Notes: generated by a model from the sequence alone, not told the origin. 50,282 bases of DNA from CAZHEV01 sp964531335 [NCBI: uncultured bacterium] (GCA_964531335.1 CAZHEV010000017.1:1-50282), one strand, 5' to 3'. Counted from the first letter of the stretch, positions 9,770-18,292 are shown. A program made the numbers and translations.

Positions 9770-9803
9770 TTCAATACACCTCCCTATATTTGAAGTAAAC
9801 CCT

Positions 9804-9823
9804 GCCGGACCCCATTGTCCGGC
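9804..9823 (-). promoter_or_regulatory. 5'-leader hairpin of hsp20
   Basis: GCCGGAC and GTCCGGC pair across a 6-nt loop in the predicted hsp20 leader, 35 nt before the start codon. It could protect the mRNA 5' region or be part of a temperature-responsive leader; nothing in the sequence decides this. Confidence 0.4.
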
Positions 9824-9850
9824 CTGAATTGAATTCGACGAATTCTACTC

Positions 9851-9865
9851 GCAACCACTGTGCCA
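9851..9865 (-). promoter_or_regulatory. sigma-54 (-24/-12) promoter of hsp20
   Basis: The minus strand reads TGGCACAGTGGTTGC, an exact match to TGGCAC-N5-TTGC with the required 10 nt between the GG and GC dinucleotides. Transcription would start near 9840, about 70 nt before the hsp20 ATG. Two NtrC-type activators are encoded in the window, so the cell clearly uses sigma-54. Confidence 0.75.
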
Positions 9866-10093
9866 ATTGCCCCACCAGCGAGGCTCGACGGCACGACGTC
9901 GCTATCTTTTATCTTATCAAGCACTTGGCTAAACAGGCGGGGCCCGCTGGCCGGTGGTGCAGCCGCGGCTGGCCGGCGATGTTTCATATTGAGACAGCGA
10001 TGGCGTCCCACTCTGGACACATGTTTCAAAATAGAACGTGGCATGGGTCGGGGGCTCGGACACCCTAGCGCCATCTACGGGGCGGGAGTTGCT

Positions 10094-11578
10094 CTATGTA
10101 CTAATGTTGTTCTGCTTGAGTTGATAGTGGGCGTCGGCCGCCGGTTGCTGTGCCGCCATCAGCGCCCCTTGCGGGTCGTATATGTTCACCTTCACGTTTC
10201 GCGCCGCGCCGAGAGGGTATCTCCAGTACGACCAGGGCAGGGAGATGAGCTCTCTAAGGGCCATCGCCCTGAAGTGTTCAGGCACATCTTCCAGGAAGTC
10301 CTGGCGCTCCAGATCCAACTCATCCAGCATGGGCTTGTACTTCTTGAACTTGTCCCGCTTGACTCGAACCCACGCCGCCCTGAGCAGCCTGGGGAGAGCT
10401 CCCTCGATCCTGCCGCTCTTCTTTCTCCTGGTAAGGAACACGCCTCTGATAAAAGGTGTGTGAAAGAGAAGATCCATATCCAGCTCCGTCACCCAGACTA
10501 TCTCTTTCTCCCCGCCCTTTAGATACCCGTCCAGACGCTGGAGCTGCCGGGCCGCCTGCTTCTCGCTCGCCAACCTCGTGTAGTCGAACCACAGCTCCCG
10601 GTAGTGGATATCCGTCACCAGCCACTCCACCCTTCCGGCCGCCTCTCCCTCGTCCGCCCTGACCCAGACCTCGAGCCGCTCCCAGTCCTTCTCCCAGAAC
10701 TTATTGATCTCGGCCGGAGCCAAGGTAAGAAAGCGCCATACCCAGTAGCGCTTTCCCTCGAGCCAGTAGGGGGCATGCCCGTCGTCGTAAGGATAAAGCG
10801 GGCTCGAAGGGTCGTTGACGTAAAGGAAGAGCGCGGGCGGCATGGGCCTTGGTATGAAGAAGATGTCCACCATGTAGAAGATCGCCGCCATGCACAGTGA
10901 AGCGATGACGAACATCAGGGGGTCGCCCGAAACCCGGCTGAGGTACATAAGCGCGAAGACGGGGAGAGGCGCCAGAATGGCCGTGGCCAGGTCCCTGAAC
11001 AGCAGTATGAGCACGGCGAAGAGAACCGCATAGGACAGCGTGGAGAAAAGGTCTATGCCCGCCACCGGAATGGTGATCTCAGGCAGGAGGTATAGGGCCG
11101 CGGCGCTGGTTGTGAGGACCAGAATCGCGGCGATTATGATCTTGTATGTGGGATAGAAAAGGCTGGCGGCTACCGAGACCCGCTCCGGGTTCAGAACCTT
11201 TTCCTCGGCTCCGTTTTCCGAGGCGCGGACCCGCACCCACGTGTCGTCCTCCGGGTCGGCGTCTATGCGGAGCTTGTATCTCTCCAGCGTCGCGTCGACC
11301 TTGCTCATCACCTTCCCCCTGGACCGGGACCGCAGGAGAACGGCCAGGTCGATCACGACCTTGTAAGGTATCATCCCCGGGCCCAGTATGAAGGCCAGAA
11401 GGTAGTACTTGAACTGGGGAAGCTTGGCGCGCGGACGATCGAGACCCTTCTTGAACGCCTCGAGCGATACCAGCCCCCGGGTCAACAGGCGACGGCTGAG
11501 CACGTTCCTAAGCCCCAGAACGCTGGCCCAGTAGTCGCAGAACACAAAAGGTCCCGTGCCCAAGTAAGCCCTTATCAT
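10094..11578 (-). CDS. membrane protein of unknown function
   Basis: I do not recognise the family of this 494-residue protein. It has a soluble N-terminal part (1-140), about four membrane segments (about 146-166, 178-198, 199-213 and 221-241) and a large Trp/Tyr-rich soluble C-terminal part (250-494). Its ATG overlaps the stop of the upstream CorC-type gene in an ATGA, so it is coupled to it. It probably acts with the two CBS-domain transporters encoded just upstream. No enzyme motif is visible. Confidence 0.75.
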   Translation of the reverse strand: MIRAYLGTGPFVFCDYWASVLGLRNVLSRRLLTRGLVSLEAFKKGLDRPRAKLPQFKYYLLAFILGPGMIPYKVVIDLAVLLRSRSRGKVMSKVDATLERYKLRIDADPEDDTWVRVRASENGAEEKVLNPERVSVAASLFYPTYKIIIAAILVLTTSAAALYLLPEITIPVAGIDLFSTLSYAVLFAVLILLFRDLATAILAPLPVFALMYLSRVSGDPLMFVIASLCMAAIFYMVDIFFIPRPMPPALFLYVNDPSSPLYPYDDGHAPYWLEGKRYWVWRFLTLAPAEINKFWEKDWERLEVWVRADEGEAAGRVEWLVTDIHYRELWFDYTRLASEKQAARQLQRLDGYLKGGEKEIVWVTELDMDLLFHTPFIRGVFLTRRKKSGRIEGALPRLLRAAWVRVKRDKFKKYKPMLDELDLERQDFLEDVPEHFRAMALRELISLPWSYWRYPLGAARNVKVNIYDPQGALMAAQQPAADAHYQLKQNNIST

Positions 11579-12852
11579 GCCTCTACTTCCTCTCGGTCGT
11601 TCCGCCGGCCGCCCTTGGGCGGCACGGCCCTGATAGTCCTTATGCCGAACTTGTGCACCCTCATGACCTCGAAGGTCGCGTCGTCCACGACCACCTTCTC
11701 GCCCACGCGGGGGATCCGTCCCAACCGCTTCAGTACCAACCCACCGATAGTATCATAGCGTTCCTTGGGAAGCTCAAGGCCAAGCTCATCGTTGACGTCA
11801 TCCACGTCGGTCCTCGCGTCGATCACATAGGAGCCGTCCTTCATCGGTTCCATGCTGACGTGGGCGCTCTCGTGCTCGTCCGTGATCTCGCCCATTATTT
11901 CCTCGACTATGTCCTCAACCGTGACTATGCCTATGCAAGCGCCGAACTCGTTCACTATCACGGCCATCGAGGCCCGCTCCTTCTGGAGATCGAAGAGGAG
12001 CCTGTCGATGCGCTTGGTCTCCGGGACCACCGGCATCGGCCTTATGTAAGGGCGGATCGGAGCCGATGAGGGAAGATGGCGCTCGCTGAACAATATGTCG
12101 AAGACGTTCAGCATCCCTGTGATCTCGTCAACTCGATTTCTGTACACAGGATATCTTGTGTGTCCCTTGACCTTGAGCATGTCCCTCACCTGGCCCACCG
12201 TAGCGCTCTCCGGTACGCTGACCACATCGGGAGTCGGAATCATGACCTCCCTCGCTATGGTCGAGCCGAGCTCGATCACCCCTTCCAGCATCTCACGCTC
12301 CCGCGCCCGCAGGACGCCTTCGCGGCCGCTCTCAGCCAGGATAAGCCTTACGTCCTCCCTGGTCACCAGGTGTCTCTCCTTCTCCCTCTTCAGAACCACG
12401 AAGAGCAGGCCTGAGAAGAGCGAGGCGAGATAGGCCGGCGGTCTCATGGCAAGCGCGAAAGCTTGTAACGGCTTGGCCATCCGGAGCATGACGCTGTCCG
12501 CCTTGATCCTGAAGTAAGCCTTCGGAACCATCTCACCGAAGACCAGCAGTATCACCGTCATCACCACCGTAGCCACCACGGGGCCGGGCGAGCCGAGATG
12601 CTCCTTGGCCATTGCCGTGGCCACGGCGCTGCCGCCGACTATGGTCAGGTTGTTTCCGATGAGAACGGCCGCCAGAGCGCGCTCCTGCTTCCGCAGGAGC
12701 GCGCCGAGGGTAGCCGCACCGGGTCTGCCCTCCCTGACGCGGTCCCGCAGCCTTATCCTGTTCACGGAGACAAGCCCCGTCTCGGCCCCCGAGAAGAAGG
12801 CGGAGGCCAAGACAGCCGTCAGTATAAGAGCTATGCCGATCCAGTCCACCAT
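11575..12852 (-). CDS. CorC/HlyC-family (CNNM-like) CBS-domain membrane protein
   Basis: About 425 residues with the DUF21-CBS-CBS-CorC_HlyC layout: DUF21 membrane part (1-190, opening ASAFFSGAETGLVSVNRIRL), two CBS domains (about 205-325) and a C-terminal CorC_HlyC domain (GLELPKERYDTIGGLVL). Relatives (CNNM, CorC, YtfL, HlyC-annotated) mediate Mg2+ or other divalent-cation efflux, with nucleotide sensing by the CBS pair. The start is set at the ATG (12852); a TTG two codons upstream is the alternative but has no spaced ribosome site. It is the second of two tandem paralogues. Confidence 0.9.
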   Translation of the reverse strand: MVDWIGIALILTAVLASAFFSGAETGLVSVNRIRLRDRVREGRPGAATLGALLRKQERALAAVLIGNNLTIVGGSAVATAMAKEHLGSPGPVVATVVMTVILLVFGEMVPKAYFRIKADSVMLRMAKPLQAFALAMRPPAYLASLFSGLLFVVLKREKERHLVTREDVRLILAESGREGVLRAREREMLEGVIELGSTIAREVMIPTPDVVSVPESATVGQVRDMLKVKGHTRYPVYRNRVDEITGMLNVFDILFSERHLPSSAPIRPYIRPMPVVPETKRIDRLLFDLQKERASMAVIVNEFGACIGIVTVEDIVEEIMGEITDEHESAHVSMEPMKDGSYVIDARTDVDDVNDELGLELPKERYDTIGGLVLKRLGRIPRVGEKVVVDDATFEVMRVHKFGIRTIRAVPPKGGRRNDREEVEA

Positions 12853-12912
12853 CCTCAACTCGCCCGCCCGCGTCTCGACCGCGGGCCCGGTTCCAATTCA
12901 GGCCGGCGCGGT

Positions 12913-14175
12913 CTATCCGCGCTCATCCGCCTCCACCCTGAGGCGGCATTGCTTGCAGCGATGCCCGTCCGTTTCGAGCACGGACACCTTGACAGGCCCC
13001 GATCGCACCACATCCCCGGCCGCGGGCAGCCTGTCCAGGAGCTCGCAGACGAGCCCGTTCAGCGTCACGGACTCCTCGGCCTCCAGGCTCAGCCCGAGCT
13101 CTCTATTTATGTCTTCCAGGCTCATCAATCCGTCCACTATGTACTCGCCCTCGGCCACCTTCTTAAGAGGGCCCTCCTCGGACTCGTACTCGTCGTATAT
13201 CTCCCCCACTATCTCTTCGACCAGATCTTCCAGAGTCACTATGCCCATCATCTCGCCGTACTCGTTCACGACGACGACCAGGGGGCAGCGCTGAGCCTGC
13301 ATCTCGTGGAACGTTTCGTCGATCTTCTTGTTCTCGGGCACTATCAGGACCGGTCGCACGTCGCGCTCGCCGACGGGGCCTCGCGGGTCCTGAAGGAACT
13401 CCTTCACGCTGATAAAACCGATGGTGTTGTCTATCGATCCCGAGTACACGGGTACGCGGCTGTGCCTCGATTCCTTCACGATCTCGGCTATCTCCTCAGC
13501 CGTCGCGTTGCTGGAGACGGCCACCACGTCCACCCGGGGGGTCATGACGGCCTGGACCGGGGTGGCCGAGAAGCTGAAGATGTTCCGCGCCATCCTCGTC
13601 TCGAGCTCCGACATGACCTTCTCCCGCTCCAGTTGGTCGAACAGACTCTGGAGCTCGGCGCTCGTCAGAAGGCCGGGGGCCAGCGACGTGTTCTTGACGC
13701 CGAGGACTCTGAGAATGGAGCTCGACAGCCCTGCCGCCACCCTGGCCACGGGCTCCGCGGCGCTCAGGAACAGGTGCATCGGCCTGGCCACGGCGCGTGA
13801 AAAGCCCTCCGGATGGCTGACGGCGAGAGTCTTGGGCAGTATCTCTCCGAAAATCATTACCAGCGCCGTGTCTATGACCACCGCGAGCTCGAGCCCCCAT
13901 GTGGCCGAGATACTCATGAGCACGGTCGTCGCCACGGTGGCGGTGGCGACGTTCACGAGAGTGTTGCCTATCAGGACGGAGGTCAGGAACCTGCGCGGCA
14001 TACCCAGCACTTGCACTATCCTCTGGGCGCCGGGGTCTTTGGACTCCCTCATTCTGCCGAGGTGGATCCTGCTTAGCGAGAAGAACGCTGTCTCGGTTCC
14101 CGAGAAGAAGGCCGACAGGGCCAACAGGAATAGAAGGGCGAGGCTCAAAAGCAGCCAAGATCCGGACTCAGGCAT
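12913..14175 (-). CDS. CorC/HlyC-family (CNNM-like) CBS-domain membrane protein, paralogue 1
   Basis: A 420-residue paralogue of the downstream gene with the same order: DUF21 (1-190, ALSAFFSGTETAFFSLSRIHL), CBS pair (about 205-325, including VVVNEYGEMMGIVTLEDLVEEIVGE across a conserved boundary) and CorC_HlyC (about 340-410). The last residues carry a CxxC (HRCKQCRLRVE) absent from the neighbour. Tandem pairs of these transporters may form heteromers; that is inference. It is the first gene of a three-gene unit with the second paralogue and the unknown membrane protein. Confidence 0.9.
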   Translation of the reverse strand: MPESGSWLLLSLALLFLLALSAFFSGTETAFFSLSRIHLGRMRESKDPGAQRIVQVLGMPRRFLTSVLIGNTLVNVATATVATTVLMSISATWGLELAVVIDTALVMIFGEILPKTLAVSHPEGFSRAVARPMHLFLSAAEPVARVAAGLSSSILRVLGVKNTSLAPGLLTSAELQSLFDQLEREKVMSELETRMARNIFSFSATPVQAVMTPRVDVVAVSSNATAEEIAEIVKESRHSRVPVYSGSIDNTIGFISVKEFLQDPRGPVGERDVRPVLIVPENKKIDETFHEMQAQRCPLVVVVNEYGEMMGIVTLEDLVEEIVGEIYDEYESEEGPLKKVAEGEYIVDGLMSLEDINRELGLSLEAEESVTLNGLVCELLDRLPAAGDVVRSGPVKVSVLETDGHRCKQCRLRVEADERG

Positions 14176-14351
14176 CTTCGCCCGCCCTTTCAGGCTTGGA
14201 ATACGTTTGATGTGAAAACGGCGTCATAAGCGATCTCTCTGGGGGTATGGTACACAAGCCTTTCCGCGGCGTCAAAAGGGAAGTGTCCGGTGGGCCGCTC
14301 GCCGGCCCGCGGGCGGGCGCCGGAATGCCCTATGCACGGCGGGCTGGGATC

Positions 14352-14360
14352 TGCTACAAT
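14352..14360 (+). promoter_or_regulatory. extended -10 promoter of the foldase gene
   Basis: TGCTACAAT fits the extended -10 pattern TGnTATAAT with one mismatch. It lies about 84 nt before the plus-strand foldase start. No good -35 hexamer is present, as is usual for extended -10 promoters. Confidence 0.45.
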
Positions 14361-14443
14361 TCTCTCCGGGCAAGGACGCCCTGCGCTCCCGCTTTTAGCG
14401 TCTTCATCAAACAACCGATCTTCAGAGGGGTAATTGGGACGAT

Positions 14444-16231
14444 ATGCTGAAAAGACTTAGAGAGAACATGAAGGTAATCCTGTGGGTCACCATTATAGCT
14501 TTCGTGGCCCTCATCTTCCTCGCGTGGGGGATGGACATCCAGTCCGGAGGCGGCCGTACGCCGGACACAATAGCCAAGGTGAACGGGCAGGTTGTGACGA
14601 ACAGCGAGTTGGAGACCGCCATCCGCAACACCTTCGACACGTACCGGCAGCAGTTCGGCAGGCAGCCTTCCGACGCGGAGGCGGACGGGCTCAGGGACCA
14701 GGCCTGGGAAAGTCTGGTGCAGCGGATATTGATAGCGCAGGAGGCCCAGGAGCGCGGCTTGACGGCAACGGACGAAGAGGTGGTCTACTCCATCAGGATG
14801 GATCCACCCCAGTTCCTAAGGTCCATGGAGATGTTCCAGACGGATGGGTCGTTCGATCCCCGGAAGTTCAGGCAAGCACTGAGCGATCCCCTCATGGATT
14901 GGACCGCCCTGGAGTACTGGGTGCGTTCCACCCTTCCCGTTACAAAGTTGCAGGAGCTGGTGACCTTGGGCGCCAAGGTGACCGAGGGCGAGCTGAGAGA
15001 GACCTACGTGACGCTGAGGGAGATGCGCACAATCAGCTACATATTCGTCGATCCTCTAACCACGCCCTTCGACGAAAGTCAGATCACCGAGAGCCGGGTC
15101 AGGGAGTACTACTCCGAGAACAAGGACCTCTTCACCGTCCCGGAGCAGGCTAAGCTCGGATACCTGTTCCTCGAGGTAGCTCCGAGCGCCGCCGACTCCG
15201 CGGAGATGGTGGCAGATCTCGGGAAGATAGCGGAGCAGGCCAGGGGCGGCGAGGACTTCGCCGAGCTCGCGCAGATACACTCCGAGGACCCCACGGCCGA
15301 GCAAGGGGGCGATCCGGGCAACTACTTCAAGAAAGGGGACTTGAACAGCCGCATGGAGGAGGTCCTGTTCTCCCTCGAGGTCGGTGAGGTCAGCGATCCG
15401 TTCCTCGACCCGAGGGGATACCATATCGTCAAGCTCGAGGACAGGACGACCGTCGACGGCGAAGAGCAGGTCAGCTTCAGGAACATACTGCGTACAGTCT
15501 CCCCCAGTCAGACCACCATCAACCTGATCTGGGACAAGGTCCAGCGAATACAAACCTCCACCGCCTCAGGACTCTCGTTGGCGGAGGCCGCGCGGGCTGA
15601 AGGCATGGAGATGAAGGAAACGCCGTACTTCGGGAAAGAGGGTTTCGTGCCCGGTCTCGCCGGGCTGCCCGAGGCCAAGGAAATGGCTTTCAAGATGAAG
15701 CAAAACACCGTGAGAGGCCCCATTCGAACCTACATGGGGCACTATTTCCTCGAGCTTCTGGACCGAAAGGAGGAGCGCCTGAAGCCTTTCGACGAGGCGC
15801 GCGAAGAGTGCAGGAGACTTCTCCTGAACGAGATCCAAGCTGACCTGGCCTATGAGAAGGCGACCTCGCTGGCCGAGGTCGCGGTCTCGGCCACGCTCGA
15901 GGGGGCCGCCGAGGCTGAATCGCTCGAGGTCAAGACAGCCGGGCCCTTCAACAGGGTCGGTTATATCACGGGAATAGGGCGCGACCACGATCTCATAGGC
16001 GCCTGCTTCGCAGCCTCGACCGGACATCCGCCCCTCGCGGTCCAAGGAGAAAGGGGCAGCTATGTGGTCAGGGTGGACGAGGTCGAAGAACCTGATATGT
16101 CCGCCTACGAGAGCCAGAAGGAAGAGCTGAGGGACAGGCTGCTCCTCCAGAAGCAAGGCAAGCTCTACACGGCCTGGATATCCGCGCTCGAGGAGGGGGC
16201 GGATATCAAGGACTACAGGGAACGTTACTGA
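14444..16231 (+). CDS. PpiD/SurA-like membrane-anchored peptidyl-prolyl isomerase
   Basis: A 595-residue foldase. An N-terminal anchor (VILWVTIIAFVALIFLAWG, about 11-29) places it in the inner membrane facing the periplasm, as in PpiD. A SurA_N-type chaperone region (about 42-170) follows, then a PpiC rotamase domain (about 222-340, with GGEDFAELAQIHSEDPTAEQGG and DPRGYHIVKLED). The last 250 residues resemble the C-terminal chaperone part of PpiD. Such proteins help secreted and outer-membrane proteins fold after export. It is the only plus-strand gene before 34 kb and converges on tatA. Confidence 0.9.
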   Translation: MLKRLRENMKVILWVTIIAFVALIFLAWGMDIQSGGGRTPDTIAKVNGQVVTNSELETAIRNTFDTYRQQFGRQPSDAEADGLRDQAWESLVQRILIAQEAQERGLTATDEEVVYSIRMDPPQFLRSMEMFQTDGSFDPRKFRQALSDPLMDWTALEYWVRSTLPVTKLQELVTLGAKVTEGELRETYVTLREMRTISYIFVDPLTTPFDESQITESRVREYYSENKDLFTVPEQAKLGYLFLEVAPSAADSAEMVADLGKIAEQARGGEDFAELAQIHSEDPTAEQGGDPGNYFKKGDLNSRMEEVLFSLEVGEVSDPFLDPRGYHIVKLEDRTTVDGEEQVSFRNILRTVSPSQTTINLIWDKVQRIQTSTASGLSLAEAARAEGMEMKETPYFGKEGFVPGLAGLPEAKEMAFKMKQNTVRGPIRTYMGHYFLELLDRKEERLKPFDEAREECRRLLLNEIQADLAYEKATSLAEVAVSATLEGAAEAESLEVKTAGPFNRVGYITGIGRDHDLIGACFAASTGHPPLAVQGERGSYVVRVDEVEEPDMSAYESQKEELRDRLLLQKQGKLYTAWISALEEGADIKDYRERY

Positions 16232-16244
16232 GAAGGGACGACTT

Positions 16245-16275
16245 CCGGGGCCCGGACCGGCCGGCCGGGCCTCGG
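16245..16275. terminator. bidirectional hairpin between the foldase gene and tatA
   Basis: Two 11-nt arms (16245-16255 and 16265-16275) pair across a 9-nt loop, with one G-U wobble in the plus-strand RNA. The hairpin fills the short gap between the convergent stops at 16231 and 16276. There is no T-run, so intrinsic termination may be weak. Confidence 0.45.
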
Positions 16276-16464
16276 TCAGTCCTTATCCGGGGGGAGCTTG
16301 GAGTCTGATTTGTCCGGGCTCTTCTCGTCCTCGTCTTCCTGACTGCCCTTCTTGAACTCCTTCATCCCCCTGCCAAGACCTCTGGCCAGCTCCGGGATCT
16401 TCCTGCCTCCGAAGATGACGATGAGTATGAGCAGTATTATAAGAAGCTCTTGCGCGCCTAGCAA
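16276..16464 (-). CDS. tatA: Sec-independent translocase subunit TatA
   Basis: A 62-residue TatA/E: a short N-terminal membrane helix (LGAQELLIILLILIVIFGG), the conserved hinge, an amphipathic helix (KIPELARGLGRGMKEFKKG) and an acidic-polar tail. TatA oligomers form the pore through which TatC passes folded twin-arginine proteins. The start is set at the TTG at 16464, because AAGGAGGTGA lies 8 nt upstream and the product then begins MLGAQELL like typical TatA. The GTG three codons earlier is part of that ribosome site. tatC lies 8.5 kb away in the same gene run. Confidence 0.93.
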   Translation of the reverse strand: MLGAQELLIILLILIVIFGGRKIPELARGLGRGMKEFKKGSQEDEDEKSPDKSDSKLPPDKD

Positions 16465-16527
16465 TGGACTCACCTCCTTCGATCCATCGATCCGCCGTCC
16501 GGCCGGTCGCGACCTGCGCCGCCTGCA

Positions 16528-16977
16528 TCAACCGTCGCGCTCGGACCTGTAGTCCTTGCCGACGATCACGGTCGCGTCGTATTGCGAGCCGTCCATACGC
16601 TGGATCACGACGTTCTTCACGCCCAGCGCCCGGGCTATCTCCCGCGCGCGACCGCCTTCCCCGGCCCTGTCGATCACCATCGTCTCCGGAAAGTCGAACG
16701 TGTCCGCGTTGCCGACATCGACGACGTCGTAGCCTTCGAGCCTGAGCGCGTTAGCGACGTCGCGTCCCGCTCCTCTGACGCCGCACCCGTTCAGAACCTG
16801 AACGTGCACGTCTTTCAACACTATCGATTCTTCGGCTTCTTCTCCACGTCTGGCCGCAAGCGTCGAGAGCATGTAGATGACAACGATGCCGCCCAGTATC
16901 GTCAATCCCAGCCCACGCAGCGCTCCCAGCCAGGCGGAAGATTTTCTCTTAACCCTTCGCTTGCCTGATCGCCTCAT
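16528..16977 (-). CDS. membrane-anchored LytR_C-domain protein
   Basis: About 149 residues: a very basic N-terminus, one membrane helix (about 22-42) and a LytR C-terminal-type domain (about 57-145, VHVQVLNGCGVRGAGRDVANALRLEGYDV across its first half). LytR_C domains occur at the end of LytR-CpsA-Psr cell-wall ligases and alone; the isolated domain has no assigned activity. The N-terminus overlaps the HIT gene. The ATG at 16977 has an AGG nearby; an ATG at 16989 is the alternative. Confidence 0.75.
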   Translation of the reverse strand: MRRSGKRRVKRKSSAWLGALRGLGLTILGGIVVIYMLSTLAARRGEEAEESIVLKDVHVQVLNGCGVRGAGRDVANALRLEGYDVVDVGNADTFDFPETMVIDRAGEGGRAREIARALGVKNVVIQRMDGSQYDATVIVGKDYRSERDG

Positions 16978-17443
16978 GGAGCCTGTCATATGTGGTGCTT
17001 ATTTCCTCGGGCAGGACCCTCGTCTCAGCCATCACGGGCATGAAGTTCGTATCCCCCGCCCACCTGGGCACAAGGTGCAGGTGCAGGTGATCCGGCACGC
17101 CGGCCCCCGCGCACTTTCCCAGGTTCATACCCAGATTGAACCCCTGGGGATTGTGCGTAGCCGCAAGCGCCCTTTCGCCGAGCGCCGCGAGCTTTATCAG
17201 CTCGGAGCCCTCTTCCGGGCTAAGATCGCTTAGAACCGAGATGTGCCTGCAGGGGGCAACCATGAGGTGGCCTGGATTGTATGGGTACAGATTGAGCATG
17301 ACGAACGCCACCCGCCCCCTGTGCAAGACAAGATTCTCCCGGTCGGAATCAGCGGAGATCGCATCGCAGAAAATGCATCCCCCCGAGTCCTTCTTCAGGC
17401 TCTTAATATATTCCATTCTCCAACCTGTCCAAAGTCTTTCCAC
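16949..17443 (-). CDS. HIT-family nucleotide hydrolase/phosphorylase
   Basis: About 164 residues with the HIT signature HLHLHLVPRW (histidine triad) and the upstream CIFC pair seen in Ap4A phosphorylase-like HIT proteins. The family cleaves nucleotide phosphoanhydrides or phosphoramidates such as diadenosine polyphosphates. The start is set at a GTG (17443) giving MERLWTGWRMEYI, which matches the conserved start of this subfamily; longer versions add an unrelated leader. There is no good ribosome site, so the start is moderately certain. Confidence 0.88.
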   Translation of the reverse strand: MERLWTGWRMEYIKSLKKDSGGCIFCDAISADSDRENLVLHRGRVAFVMLNLYPYNPGHLMVAPCRHISVLSDLSPEEGSELIKLAALGERALAATHNPQGFNLGMNLGKCAGAGVPDHLHLHLVPRWAGDTNFMPVMAETRVLPEEISTTYDRLHEAIRQAKG

Positions 17444-17515
17444 TGTGCACGCGGGGCGGTGGAATCGGCCGCTTCCCGCTCGAAACACCCCCTCTTCACG
17501 CATCGCCGCAAGGCC

Positions 17516-18268
17516 CTAACCTGGTGTCTCCCTCGCCCTGAGCTCCATCACCGACTCGATTTGCAGAAGCTCTTCCGGGTTGTTCGCGCCCAGGACCTCT
17601 CGCCAGTCCTCGGCCGCGTAGGCGCCCACCTTCAAGCCCGCTCCTCTAAGTATACCTATGACATCGGTAAGATAGTACTCCCCCTGAACGTTGTCCCGGC
17701 CGACGCTTCTCAAGGCCGCCTCGAGCGGTCCGAGCTGAAAACAGTACACGCTGGAGTTGATCTCATCGATCTTCCTCTGAGACTCGTCACAGTCCTTTTC
17801 CTCGACTATCTCCAGGAGCCCGCCGTTGTCCCCCCTTATGATCCGGCCGTAGCCGCTGGGGTCCGGCACCTTCGCCGTTAGCACGGTGGCCGCGCTGCCC
17901 TTGCTCCGGTGGCGGCTTATCATCCCCTTTATCGTCTCGGGCCTCACCAGGGGAGTATCGCCGCTCATGGTGAGGACCATCCCTACCCCGCTTCTCAGGC
18001 AAGGCAGGGCCTGCATCACGGCGTGACCCGTACCTAGCTGCTCCTCCTGGACGGCGAAAGTCACCGTGCGGCCCGCCAGGGCCTTCCGGACCCGGTCCCT
18101 CCCGTGCCCCACGACCACGACGACCTGCCTGACGCCGGCCGCCACGGAGGCATCAACCGCATAATCGACCAGAGGCCTGCCGGCGGCGGTCAGGAGGACC
18201 TTCGGGGCGGGGGCGGCCATCCTCTTGCCCAGGCCGGCAGCCATTATAATGCATGCGCTATCTCTCAC
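17516..18268 (-). CDS. GlmU-like UDP-N-acetylglucosamine pyrophosphorylase domain
   Basis: A 250-residue nucleotidyltransferase matching only the N-terminal half of GlmU. It has the nucleotide-binding loop AAGLGKRM with APKVL, the metal aspartate region TMSGDTPLV, and the sugar-binding EINSSVYCF and GEYYLTDVI motifs. The left-handed beta-helix acetyltransferase half of GlmU is missing and the gene stops cleanly before the HIT gene. It probably makes UDP-GlcNAc from GlcNAc-1-P, with acetylation done elsewhere. The GTG start has GGAGG 8 nt upstream, just after panC. Confidence 0.88.
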   Translation of the reverse strand: MRDSACIIMAAGLGKRMAAPAPKVLLTAAGRPLVDYAVDASVAAGVRQVVVVVGHGRDRVRKALAGRTVTFAVQEEQLGTGHAVMQALPCLRSGVGMVLTMSGDTPLVRPETIKGMISRHRSKGSAATVLTAKVPDPSGYGRIIRGDNGGLLEIVEEKDCDESQRKIDEINSSVYCFQLGPLEAALRSVGRDNVQGEYYLTDVIGILRGAGLKVGAYAAEDWREVLGANNPEELLQIESVMELRARETPG

Positions 18269-18292
18269 TCAATCCGCCTCCGGCGTCTCCGG

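Larger units (their letters stand above)
9770..10093 (-). other. leader and promoter region of hsp20
   Basis: The 324 bases between hsp20 and the unknown membrane protein carry no convincing gene. From the hsp20 side they hold the ribosome site and a possible SD-masking hairpin (9778-9796), a 7-bp stem hairpin (9804-9810 with 9817-9823), a GAATTC-N3-GAATTC repeat (9831-9845) and the sigma-54 element (9851-9865). The upstream half (9866-10093) shows no clear activator-binding palindrome by eye. Confidence 0.5.

Noticed and set aside
9784-10074. 96-codon minus-strand open frame upstream of hsp20
   Set aside because: It covers the hsp20 promoter and leader, has a composition unlike the neighbouring proteins and no ribosome site.
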